A DNA stretch of 64,000 bases from positions 248,001 through 312,000 of the forward strand of contig NZ_CP061769.1 of NCBI RefSeq assembly GCF_011420305.2, given 5' to 3'. The DNA comes from Nocardioides ochotonae. GTDB lineage: Bacteria > Actinomycetota > Actinomycetes > Propionibacteriales > Nocardioidaceae. The position numbers were made by a program, and so were the translations under genes. Below the pieces are notes generated by a model that had not been told where the DNA came from, searched no databases, and was given only the letters and a program-made list of their open reading frames with translations. Below are positions 28,505-36,085 of the stretch, piece after piece (the stretch's first letter is position 1; every line of letters starts with the position of its first letter).

Positions 28505-29671
28505 TCAGACCAGGTTGTCCTCGACGTCCAGGCCGAAGGCGAACTTGCCGTACATCGCCAGCGCCCGCTCCACGTCGTTGGCGACGTGCACGCTGCCGGC
28601 GTGGGCGTCGCGCCAGGCGCGCTCGATGCGGTTGCCGCGGCGCAGGGAGGCGCCGCCGGCGGTCTTGAAGAGGATGTCGACGGCGCTGATCGCCCGCTCG
28701 GTGGCGCGCACCTGATCGCGGCGGGCGCGGAAGCGCATGTGCATGGGGATCTCGGCGCCGGCGACGGTCTCGGCGTACATCTCGCGCACGTTGCGCTCGA
28801 GCTGGAGGATCGCGGCGTCGATCTCCGAGGCGGCGCGGGCCACGGCGACCTGGGCGTGGGCGTCCTCGGTGAAGCGGCCGCCGCCGAGGCTGAGGCGCAT
28901 CCGGTCGCGCATCGCGGCCAGGTAGGCCTCGAAGGCCCCCTCCACGACGCCGACGAGCGGGGTCGTGATGGCGGTGGTGAAGATGGTGCCGAACGGCATC
29001 CGGTACAGCGGGCCGGGGTTGACCGCGAGGCCGGGGGAGCGCAGGTGCGCGACGTCGTAGTTGCGCAGCAGCCGGTGGGCGGGCACGAACACGTCCTTGA
29101 CCACGATGTCGTTGCTGCCGGTGCCGGAGAGGCCGACGGCGTCCCAGACGTCGAGGATCTCGGCGTCCTCGCGCGCGACCAGCACGGTGAGGAAGTCCAC
29201 CGGCCGCCCGTCGGTGCCGACCACGAGCCCGCCGAGGGTCAGCCAGGAGGCGTGGTCGGCCCCGGAGGCGAAGCTCCACCGGCCGGTGAGGCGGAAGCCG
29301 CCGTCCGTGGGGACCAGGCGCCCGACCGGGGCGTAGGAGGAGGCGATCAGCGTGTCGGGGTCGTTCCCCCAGACCTCGTCCTGGGCCTCGCGGGGGAACA
29401 GCGCGACCTGCCACGGGTGGCACCCGACGACCGCGCTGACCCACCCGGTGGAGCCGCAGGCGGTGGAGATCGTGCGGACCACGTGGAAGAAGTCCGAGGG
29501 GTCGGACTCCAGGCCGCCGTAGCGCCGCGGCCGGAGCATCCCGAAGACGCCGGCCGCGCTGAGGTCGGCCATCGTCTCGGCGCTGATCCGCCGGTCGGCC
29601 TCGGCCTGGTCGGCGCGCTCGGCCAGCGTCGGCAGGAGGTCGGTGACCGCCTTCAAGACCTCGATGCTCAT
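28505..29671 (-). CDS. hsaA: 3-HSA monooxygenase, oxygenase component
   Basis: 388 residues from ATG 29671. Acyl-CoA-dehydrogenase-fold flavin-dependent hydroxylase that adds a hydroxyl to the aromatised ring A (3-HSA to 3,4-DHSA) using FMNH2 from HsaB. Of the two candidates here this one is closest to mycobacterial HsaA as I remember it: GSTGWVSAVVGCHPW, VWDAVGLSGTGSNDIVVKDVFVP, RARRDQVRATERAISAVDILF, AWRDAHAGSVHVANDVERAL and FGLDVEDNLV at the end. Single gene, convergent with the IclR gene and divergent from the gene at 29851. Confidence 0.85.
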   Translation of the reverse strand: MSIEVLKAVTDLLPTLAERADQAEADRRISAETMADLSAAGVFGMLRPRRYGGLESDPSDFFHVVRTISTACGSTGWVSAVVGCHPWQVALFPREAQDEVWGNDPDTLIASSYAPVGRLVPTDGGFRLTGRWSFASGADHASWLTLGGLVVGTDGRPVDFLTVLVAREDAEILDVWDAVGLSGTGSNDIVVKDVFVPAHRLLRNYDVAHLRSPGLAVNPGPLYRMPFGTIFTTAITTPLVGVVEGAFEAYLAAMRDRMRLSLGGGRFTEDAHAQVAVARAASEIDAAILQLERNVREMYAETVAGAEIPMHMRFRARRDQVRATERAISAVDILFKTAGGASLRRGNRIERAWRDAHAGSVHVANDVERALAMYGKFAFGLDVEDNLV

Positions 29672-29756
29672 GGTGCCCCTCTCCCCCTGGTGCTGGAAAG
29701 AGAATCTCACGGCGCACGGGTCGAAGCGGCGCGGAGGTCCACGCTCGGACGGGTGG

Positions 29757-29771
29757 TCCCGCTGAGTCGAA
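29757..29771. promoter_or_regulatory. TCCC palindrome between hsaA and the 29851 gene
   Basis: TCCCGCTGAGTCGAA, two mismatches to TCCCRNTSANYGGGA. Lies 86 bases before hsaA and 80 before the divergent gene. Confidence 0.5.
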
Positions 29772-29850
29772 CGCGCCCCCGAGCGGCGACCCCGCCCGAC
29801 ATCATCGCGGTGTCCGGCCCGCCCGCCCCGCCGCATCCCAGGAGGCCCTC

Positions 29851-30681
29851 GTGTCCCGAGGCTCGCACGCCCTGTCGCGCTGCACCCGCGTGTTCTTCTC
29901 CTTCCCCGAGGTCACCGACCCGGCGCGGCACCGCGACTACAACGCCTGGCACCAGCTCGACCACCGACCGGAGAACCTCGCGCTACCGGGCGTGCTGCAC
30001 GGCGACCGGTGGGTGCGCTCGCCGGAGTGCCGCGGCGCCTCGGCCATCGACGACGACCCGGTCCTCTCGCCCGCGCAGTACGTCGCGATGTACTGGTTCG
30101 CCGAGCCGGCGGGCGCCAGCATCGAGGAGTGGAGCGAGCTGGGGCAGACCACCCTCGAGCAGGGCCGGCGCCCGGAGCTGGAGTGGACGCGTCGCCGCGT
30201 CAACGGGTTCTTCCGCCCCCTCGGCGGCCGGGTGGCGCCCGGGGTGGCGATCTCGCCCGAGGCGCTGCCGCACCGCCCCCACCGCGGCGTCGTCCTGGAG
30301 GTGCTGCGCGCGGACGAGCCGAGCGGCGCCGCCGCCGAGGCCGGCTTCGGCGTGCTGCACCGCGAGCACCTGCCGGCGGTCCTGGCGGTGCCGGGGGTCC
30401 TGGGCACCTGGAGCTTCGCCAGCCGCGACGTCACGCTGCGCGGCGACGGTGGCGACGGTGGTGACGGGGACGTCCGGCGCGACACCACCCGGGGCGCCTA
30501 CACGGTCGGCCTGCACTGGTGCGAGGCCGACCCGGTGGAGGTCGCCGCGACCCTGCCGCCCCCGGTCGCGGTGCCCGGCCTGCGCACGGTGCTGCGGACC
30601 CCGCTGCGCACGGTCGTCGCGGGCGAGTGGTCCTGGTTCGACGCGGACCGCGCGGGAACGGCGGTCAGTCCCGGGGCGTGA
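29851..30681 (+). CDS. Tandem EthD-like (dimeric alpha/beta-barrel) protein
   Basis: 276 residues from GTG 29851 with an AGGAGG site. Two halves carry the same motif: YNAWHQLDHRPENLALPGVLHGDRW near residue 30 and LHREHLPAVLAVPGVLGTWSF near 165, the H..H and PGV.G.W signature of EthD/ferredoxin-like barrels. An internal duplication is therefore likely, giving a self-contained barrel. A Gly/Asp-rich insert (GDGGDGGDGD) sits near 200. Function unknown; divergent from hsaA and convergent with kstR2, so steroid-linked. The 3' end overlaps kstR2 by 17 bases. Confidence 0.7.
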   Translation: MSRGSHALSRCTRVFFSFPEVTDPARHRDYNAWHQLDHRPENLALPGVLHGDRWVRSPECRGASAIDDDPVLSPAQYVAMYWFAEPAGASIEEWSELGQTTLEQGRRPELEWTRRRVNGFFRPLGGRVAPGVAISPEALPHRPHRGVVLEVLRADEPSGAAAEAGFGVLHREHLPAVLAVPGVLGTWSFASRDVTLRGDGGDGGDGDVRRDTTRGAYTVGLHWCEADPVEVAATLPPPVAVPGLRTVLRTPLRTVVAGEWSWFDADRAGTAVSPGA

Positions 30682-31249
30682 ACCCCTCGAGAAAGACCGC
30701 GGCGAGCAGGTCGCCGAGCTCCGCGCTGCTGTGTGAGCCCCGGGTCGGCCAGTGCATGGAGGCCCACAGGGCGTCACGCAGCGAGCGGTAGACGATCTCG
30801 ACCGGGATGTCGGCGCGGAAGGTGCCGTCCTCGACCCCGGCGAGCAGGGCCGCCATCCAGTGCTCGCGGATCAGCCGCGACTGCGCCTCGACCTCGGCGA
30901 TCAGGTCGTGGTCGCGCAGGTAGGCGCGGTCGTTCTGGTAGATCGCGGTCGCGTGCGGGTGGGTGTCGATGACGCGCAGTGTCGCGTGGATCATCCCGCG
31001 CACCGTGTCGGCGGGGGAGTCCCCGCGGGCCACCACCTCGCGGAAGCCCGCGTGGATGTCGCTCATGAACTCGCCGAGGACCTCGCTGAGGATCGCGTCC
31101 TTCGAGGGGAAGTAGTGGTAGAGGCTGCCCGACAGCACGCCGGCGGCCTCGCCGATGTCGCGCACCGTGGTCGCTGCGACGCCGTGGGTGGCGAAGAGCG
31201 CGGCGGAGACGTCCCTGATCCTGGTCCGACGGTCCGATCCCTTGCTCAT
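30665..31249 (-). CDS. kstR2: TetR repressor of steroid ring C/D genes, KstR2-like
   Basis: 194 residues. The HTH region ATTVRDIGEAAGVLSGSLYHYFPSKDAILSEVL is close to mycobacterial KstR2 (Rv3557c) as recalled, including the GxLSGSLYHxFxSK signature, and the C-terminal VEIVYRSLRDALWASMHW region also agrees. KstR2 is released from DNA by HIP-CoA. A perfect KstR2 box lies in the divergent promoter at 31453-31466, with others before ipdA and at 42265. Confidence 0.85.
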   Translation of the reverse strand: MSKGSDRRTRIRDVSAALFATHGVAATTVRDIGEAAGVLSGSLYHYFPSKDAILSEVLGEFMSDIHAGFREVVARGDSPADTVRGMIHATLRVIDTHPHATAIYQNDRAYLRDHDLIAEVEAQSRLIREHWMAALLAGVEDGTFRADIPVEIVYRSLRDALWASMHWPTRGSHSSAELGDLLAAVFLEGFTPRD

Positions 31250-31395
31250 CGTGGTCCTTCCGCGGGCGGGTGGGTCGTGCAGCGAGGGTGGCGGCTGCGC
31301 CGCCGCGACGCGCGGCGCCTTCCGGTGGGTGGGAGGCGGTCTGGACCCCGCCCGGCTGGTGGGCGAGGGTTCGGCACGGGCGTTCCCGCGGAGCA

Positions 31396-31410
31396 TCGCG
31401 ACCAGTGGGA
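31396..31410. promoter_or_regulatory. TCCC palindrome candidate in the kstR2/side-chain promoter
   Basis: TCGCGACCAGTGGGA, two mismatches to TCCCRNTSANYGGGA. If real, the side-chain operon would answer to both regulators. Confidence 0.4.
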
Positions 31411-31452
31411 TCGGCCGGCGACGGCCGCCGCCGACGAGTGCTACGGTGCAAA

Positions 31453-31466
31453 ACCAAGCGCTTGCT
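31453..31466 (+). promoter_or_regulatory. KstR2 box before the side-chain operon
   Basis: ACCAAGCGCTTGCT matches AnCAAGnnCTTGnT at every defined base, 11 bases before the ATG at 31478 and overlapping its GGAGGT ribosome-site region. The same 14-mer recurs at 42265-42278. Confidence 0.75.
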
Positions 31467-31477
31467 ACGGAGGTGTG

Positions 31478-32032
31478 ATGAAGGAGCTCGAGGCACAGTT
31501 CGAGCAGTTCGTCGGTCAGGTTGCCGAGCCGCCGCGCGTTGCCCGCTACGCGGTCAACGAGGCGATGATCCGCAACTGGGTCGAGGCCCACGACGATCTC
31601 AACCCCGTCTACGTCGACGCCGACGCGGCGCGTGAGACCGGTCGCAGCGGGGTGATCTGCCCGCCGGCCATGGTCAGCACCTGGGTCATGCAGGGCTACC
31701 GCCGCTGGCGCGCCGTCCAGCGCCAGCAGGCCGACGGCGTCGTGGAGGACCACGCGTACTTCCGGCTGCTCGCGCTGCTGGCCGAGCACGGCTTCACCTC
31801 GGTCGTGGCGACCAGCCAGGAGCAGGAGTACGTGCGCGAGCTGCAGCCCGGCGACCACGTCACCTGCCACTTCACCATCGAGTCCATCTCGCCGGTGAAG
31901 CGCACCGGCCTCGGGCTGGGCTGCTTCATCACGCTGAACAAGCGCTACGTGGACCAGCACGGCGACCTGCTCGTCGACGAGCGGTTCGTGATGCTCCGAT
32001 TCGACCCGAGCACCCAGGAGAAGGTGGCATGA
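31478..32032 (+). CDS. chsH2: MaoC-like hydratase subunit (ChsH2 N-terminal domain equivalent)
   Basis: 184 residues. Hot-dog fold subunit with WVEAHDDLNPVYVDADAARETGRSGVICPPAMVSTWVMQGY, equivalent to the first ~185 residues of mycobacterial ChsH2 (Rv3542c), which pairs with ChsH1 to hydrate the C3 side-chain enoyl-CoA. In mycobacteria ChsH2 continues into a DUF35 domain; here translation stops and DUF35 is a separate gene overlapping by four bases. First gene of an eleven-gene operon. Confidence 0.85.
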   Translation: MKELEAQFEQFVGQVAEPPRVARYAVNEAMIRNWVEAHDDLNPVYVDADAARETGRSGVICPPAMVSTWVMQGYRRWRAVQRQQADGVVEDHAYFRLLALLAEHGFTSVVATSQEQEYVRELQPGDHVTCHFTIESISPVKRTGLGLGCFITLNKRYVDQHGDLLVDERFVMLRFDPSTQEKVA

Positions 32033-32451
32033 GCGACGCCCCCCGCACGTCCGTCCCCGGGCTGACCGTCACCCAGGACAACGAGTTCTTCTTCCGCGCC
32101 GCTCGCGAGGGGCGTCTGGAGATCCAGCGCTGCACCTCCTGCGAGACGCTGCGCCACCCCCCGGCCCCGGCCTGCCCGTCGTGCCGCTCCTTCGAGTGGG
32201 ACACCGTGGAGTCCAGCCGGCGCTGCACCCTGCACAGCTGGACGGTGATCCACCACCCCCAGGACCCGGCGTTCACCTACCCGCTCGCGGTCGGCCTCGT
32301 CGACCTCGAGGAGGGCACCCGCCTGGTCGCCGACATCAGCGGCGTCGACCACGACGACCTCAAGACCGGCATGGAGCTGGAGGTCGGCTTCTCCGAGCAC
32401 GCCCACGGCGAGGTGCTGCCGCAGCTGCGACCGGCCGGAGGTCAGGCATGA
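32029..32451 (+). CDS. DUF35 OB-fold/zinc-ribbon protein (ChsH2 C-terminal domain equivalent)
   Basis: 140 residues, ATG overlapping the previous stop. Zinc ribbon Cys35/Cys38/Cys49/Cys52 (RCTSCE...ACPSCRSF), then an OB-fold with HSWTVIHHPQDPAFTYPLAVGLVDLEEGTRLVADI. DUF35 proteins partner thiolase-like enzymes; in the igr system the DUF35 domain of ChsH2 is required by the aldolase Ltp2. The gene two positions downstream is that aldolase. Confidence 0.87.
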   Translation: MSDAPRTSVPGLTVTQDNEFFFRAAREGRLEIQRCTSCETLRHPPAPACPSCRSFEWDTVESSRRCTLHSWTVIHHPQDPAFTYPLAVGLVDLEEGTRLVADISGVDHDDLKTGMELEVGFSEHAHGEVLPQLRPAGGQA

Positions 32452-32873
32452 GCATCGAGACCCTCGACCTCCGCGGCCGCTCGGTCGGCGACACGCTGCC
32501 CGAGCTCGCCATCCCGCTGGACCGTACGACGATCGTCGCGGCCGCCGTCGCCTCGCAGGACTTCGAGGACGTCCACCACGACCCGACGAAGGCCAACGAG
32601 CGCGGCACGCCCGACATCTTCATGTCGATCAACTCCACCAACGGGTTCCTGGACCGCTACGTCACCGACGTGTTCGGCCCGGCGACCCGGTTCAAGAAGG
32701 TCGCGCTGCGCCTCGGCGTACCGAACTTCCCGGGGGACACCATGACCTTCTCCGGTGAGGTCACCGAGGTCGCCGGCGACGACGTCACGCTCAAGGTCGT
32801 CGGCCGCAACTCCCGCGGCGCGCACGTCACCGCGACCGTCACGATCACCCCGAGCCAGGAGGCTGCGAAGTGA
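32448..32873 (+). CDS. chsH1: MaoC-like enoyl-CoA hydratase, catalytic subunit
   Basis: 141 residues. ChsH1-type catalytic hot-dog subunit; Asp38 and His43 in SQDFEDVHHD correspond to the catalytic pair of Rv3541c. Also RYVTDVFGPATRFKKVALRLGVPNFPGDTMTFSGEV and VVGRNSRGAHVTATV. Hydrates the short-side-chain steroid enoyl-CoA together with the 31478 product. Overlaps both neighbours by four bases. Confidence 0.88.
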   Translation: MSIETLDLRGRSVGDTLPELAIPLDRTTIVAAAVASQDFEDVHHDPTKANERGTPDIFMSINSTNGFLDRYVTDVFGPATRFKKVALRLGVPNFPGDTMTFSGEVTEVAGDDVTLKVVGRNSRGAHVTATVTITPSQEAAK

Positions 32874-34051
32874 GCAAGGGTTTCTCCGGCGGCGCCGCGA
32901 TCGTCGGCATCGGCGCGACCGAGTTCTCCAAGAACTCCGGGCGCAGCGAGTGGCAGCTGGCCTGCGAGTCGGTGCTCGCCGCCCTCGAGGACGCCCAGAT
33001 CGGCGTCGAGGAGGTGGACGGCTTCGCGCTGTTCACCATGGAGACCAACCCCGAGATCGCCGTCGCCCGCGCGCTCGGCATCCCGGAGCTGAAGTTCTTC
33101 AGCCGGATCCCGCACGGCGGCGGCGGCGCGTGCGCGCCGGTGCAGCAGGCGGCCCTCGCGGTCACCTCCGGCGTCGCGGACGTGGTGGTCGTCTACCGCG
33201 CCTTCAACGAGCGCTCGGGCCACCGCTTCGGCGCCGGCCCGCCGCCGTTCGCCTACAACCAGAACACCGACCAGGAGTACCGCAACTGGATCAACCCCTA
33301 CGGGCTGCTCACGCCGGCCCAGCAGGAGGCGTTCCTGGCGCGCACCTACATGGAGCGCTACGGCGCGACCAGCGCGGACTTCGGCGCGATCTCGGTGCTC
33401 TCGCGCAAGCACGCGGCGAACAATCCCAAGGCGTGGTTCCACGGTCGTCCGATCACGATCGAGGAGCACCAGGCCTCCCGGATGATCGCGGACCCGCTGC
33501 GCCTGCTCGACTGCTGCCAGGAGAGCGACGGCGGCCAGGCGCTGGTCATCGTGAGCGCCGAGCGCGGCCGCGACCTCCCGCACCCGCCGGCGCTGATCAC
33601 CGGCGCCGCGCAGGGCGTCGGCCCGCAGCAGATCTCGATGAGCAGCTACTACCGCGAGGACATCGACGCGATGCCCGAGGTCGAGCTCGTCGCCCGCCAG
33701 CTGTGGAGCCAGGCCGGCATCGGTCCTGACGACATCGACGCGGCGATCCTCTACGACGCCTTCACCCCGATGGTGCTGCTCCAGCTCGAGGAGTACGGCT
33801 TCTGCGGCCGCGGCGAGGCGCGCCACTTCATCGCCGACGGCAACCTCGAGCTCGACGGCCGGCTGCCGATCAACACCCACGGCGGCCAGCTCGGCGAGGG
33901 CTACATCCACGGCGTCAACGGCATCGCCGAGGGCGTCCGGCTGATCCGCGGGACCTCGGTGAACCAGCCCGCCAAGACCCTCGACAACGTGCTGGTCACC
34001 GGCGGCTCGCCGGTGCCGCACAGCGCGATCGTCCTGGCGACCGACCGCTGA
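32870..34051 (+). CDS. ltp2: Steroid side-chain retro-aldolase (thiolase/SCP2-like)
   Basis: 393 residues from GTG. Thiolase-fold lyase that removes the last propionyl unit as propionyl-CoA, leaving the 17-keto steroid. Strong agreement with Rv3540c as recalled: AAIVGIGATEFSKNSGRSEWQLA, VVVVYRAFNERSGHRFG, RKHAANNPKAWFHGRPITIEEHQASR, LRLLDCCQESDGGQA, and INTHGGQLGEGYIHGVNGIAEGVR. It lacks a standard thiolase Cys nucleophile motif, as expected. Depends on a DUF35 partner, here a separate polypeptide. Confidence 0.9.
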   Translation: MSKGFSGGAAIVGIGATEFSKNSGRSEWQLACESVLAALEDAQIGVEEVDGFALFTMETNPEIAVARALGIPELKFFSRIPHGGGGACAPVQQAALAVTSGVADVVVVYRAFNERSGHRFGAGPPPFAYNQNTDQEYRNWINPYGLLTPAQQEAFLARTYMERYGATSADFGAISVLSRKHAANNPKAWFHGRPITIEEHQASRMIADPLRLLDCCQESDGGQALVIVSAERGRDLPHPPALITGAAQGVGPQQISMSSYYREDIDAMPEVELVARQLWSQAGIGPDDIDAAILYDAFTPMVLLQLEEYGFCGRGEARHFIADGNLELDGRLPINTHGGQLGEGYIHGVNGIAEGVRLIRGTSVNQPAKTLDNVLVTGGSPVPHSAIVLATDR

Positions 34052-34075
34052 GGTCCATGATCCGGAGGAGCTGAG

Positions 34076-34909
34076 ATGAGGCGGTTCGAGGGGCGCCGCG
34101 CCCTGGTGACCGGCGCCAGCCGGGGCATCGGGGCCGGCATCGCCGAGCGGCTCGCCGCCGAGGGTGCCGATGTCGTGCTCGTGGCCCGCACCCTCGAGCC
34201 CGACTCGCACCCGCTCGGCGGCAGCCTGCGCGAGACCGCGCAGCGTCTGGCGCGCTACGGCACCCGGGTCGAGACGCTCACCGCCGACCTCAGCGACGAG
34301 GAGAGCCGCTCGCGGATCGTGCCGCGGGCCGTCGAGCTGCTCGGCGGCCCCGTCGACGTACTGGTCAACAACGCCGCGGCGGCGATCTACCAGCCGCTCG
34401 TGGACTACCCGCTGCGGCGGCGTCGGCTGGTCTTCGAGGTCAACGTGCACGCCCCGCTCGACCTCGCCCAGGCGGTGCTGCCGGGCATGCGCGAGGCCGG
34501 GGCGGGCTGGATCGTCAACCTCTCCAGCGCGACCACCCGGCACGCGCCGGGGCCGCCGTTCGAGCTGGTCGAGCCCGGCACCGCGATGGCGGTGTACGGC
34601 GCGTCCAAGGCTGCGCTCGACCGGATCACCCACGGGCTCGGCGCCGAGCTGCACGGCACCGGCATCCGGGTGAACACGGTCCAGCCGGCCGCCGCGGTGC
34701 TCAGCGAGGGCGCCGCCCGGCTGGTCGGGGACACCATCCGGCCCGACCAGGTCGAGTCGCTGGAGGAGATGGTCGAGGGCGCCGTGGCGCTGTGCGCCTG
34801 CCCCGAGGACGTCACCGGGCAGGTGACGGTCAGCCTCGAGCTGATCCGCGACTGGGGGCTGACGGTGCACGGGCTGGACGCCCGTCCGCTCGCCGGAGCC
34901 GGCGCATGA
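34076..34909 (+). CDS. Short-chain dehydrogenase/reductase
   Basis: 277 residues. NAD(P) motif TGASRGIGAGIAERLA, NNAAAAIYQPLVD, catalytic Ser (NLSSATTRH) and YGASK (Tyr-x3-Lys). An unusual stretch at residues ~40-55 (LEPDSHPLGGSLRETAQRL) separates beta-2 and alpha-3. Probably a beta-hydroxyacyl-CoA or ring-hydroxyl dehydrogenase of the side-chain or C/D-ring pathway. Overlaps the thiolase start by four bases. Confidence 0.85.
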   Translation: MRRFEGRRALVTGASRGIGAGIAERLAAEGADVVLVARTLEPDSHPLGGSLRETAQRLARYGTRVETLTADLSDEESRSRIVPRAVELLGGPVDVLVNNAAAAIYQPLVDYPLRRRRLVFEVNVHAPLDLAQAVLPGMREAGAGWIVNLSSATTRHAPGPPFELVEPGTAMAVYGASKAALDRITHGLGAELHGTGIRVNTVQPAAAVLSEGAARLVGDTIRPDQVESLEEMVEGAVALCACPEDVTGQVTVSLELIRDWGLTVHGLDARPLAGAGA

Positions 34910-36045
34910 CCCCGGTGATCGTGGACGCGGCTCGTACGCCGTTCGGCAGACGCGGTGGCTGGCTGGACTCCGTCCACGCGGCCGAGCTCCTCGGGCACGC
35001 CCAGCGAGGCGTGCTCGAGCGCACCGGCGTGGACCCGCGGCTCGTCGAGCAGGTCGTCGGCGGCTGCGTGACGCCGCTGGCCGAGCAGTTCGGCAACGTC
35101 ACCCGCACCGCCTGGCTGCACGCCGGGCTGCCCTGGCAGACCGGGGCCACCACCATCGACGCCCAGTGCGGCACCGCCGCCCAGGCCACGCTGCTGCTCG
35201 CCGGCCAGATCGCGATGGGCGCGGTCGACGTCGGCATCGCCTGCGGCGTCGAGCTGATGTCGCACGTCCCGCTGACCTACAAGGTCGGCGCCGGGCTCGG
35301 GACCCCGCGCCCCGCCGGCTGGTCCATCGACAGCCCCGACCAGTACACCGGCGCCGACCGGATCGCCGTCCACCGCGGGCTGGGCCGCGCCGACCTCGAC
35401 GCCTACGGCCTGCGCTCCCAGCAGCGCGCCGCGGCCGCCTGGGACGCCGGCCTGTTCGACGCCCAGATCATCCCGGTCACCGTCCTCGACGCCGACGGTC
35501 GCGAGCGGGTCGTCACCCGCGACCAGGGCCTGCGCGAGACCAGCCTGGAGGCCCTCGCCCGGCTGCGGCCGGTGAAGGAGGGCGGCCTGCACACCGCCGG
35601 CACCTCCTCGCAGGTCTCCGACGGGGCGAGCGCCGCGGTGCTCATGTCGGCCGAGCGGGCGCACGCCCTCGGCCACCGCCCGCGCGCCCGGATCCTGTCC
35701 CAGGCCGTGGTCGGCGGCGACACGACGTACCTGCTCGACGGCCTGATCGCCGCCGCGGAGCGGGTGCTGGCCCGCACCGGCCTGCGGATGGCCGACATCG
35801 ACCATCTCGAGGTCAACGAGGCCTTCGCCTCGGTGCCGATGTCCTTCGCCCGGGTGCACGGCGTGGACGAGGCCCTGCTCAACCCCCTCGGTGGCGCGAT
35901 CGCGCTCGGTCACCCGGCCGGCGCCACCGGCATCCGGCTGATCGCGACCGCGATCGAGGAGCTGGAGCGTCGCGACAAGCAGCTGGCGATGGTCGCCATC
36001 TGCGCCGCGGCCGCCACCACCTGCCTGCTGCTCGAACGGCTCTGA
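34906..36045 (+). CDS. Acetyl-CoA acetyltransferase, FadA5-like
   Basis: 379 residues. Beta-ketothiolase close to FadA5 (steroid side-chain thiolase): GGWLDSVHAAELLG, EQVVGGCVTPLAEQFGNVTRTAWLHAGLP, nucleophile Cys88 (TIDAQCGTAAQ), GGLHTAGTSSQVSDGA and GGAIALGHPAGATG (His). The C-terminal motif, normally CxGGG or CAGG, reads ICAAAATTC (Cys366, Cys373), so the glycines after the proton-relay Cys are replaced by alanine. Removes acetyl-CoA in the C5 side-chain cycle if functional. Confidence 0.85.
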   Translation: MTPVIVDAARTPFGRRGGWLDSVHAAELLGHAQRGVLERTGVDPRLVEQVVGGCVTPLAEQFGNVTRTAWLHAGLPWQTGATTIDAQCGTAAQATLLLAGQIAMGAVDVGIACGVELMSHVPLTYKVGAGLGTPRPAGWSIDSPDQYTGADRIAVHRGLGRADLDAYGLRSQQRAAAAWDAGLFDAQIIPVTVLDADGRERVVTRDQGLRETSLEALARLRPVKEGGLHTAGTSSQVSDGASAAVLMSAERAHALGHRPRARILSQAVVGGDTTYLLDGLIAAAERVLARTGLRMADIDHLEVNEAFASVPMSFARVHGVDEALLNPLGGAIALGHPAGATGIRLIATAIEELERRDKQLAMVAICAAAATTCLLLERL

Positions 36046-36085
36046 ACCTCCCCACACCCCCGTCACCTCGACCCAGGAAGGCGCC

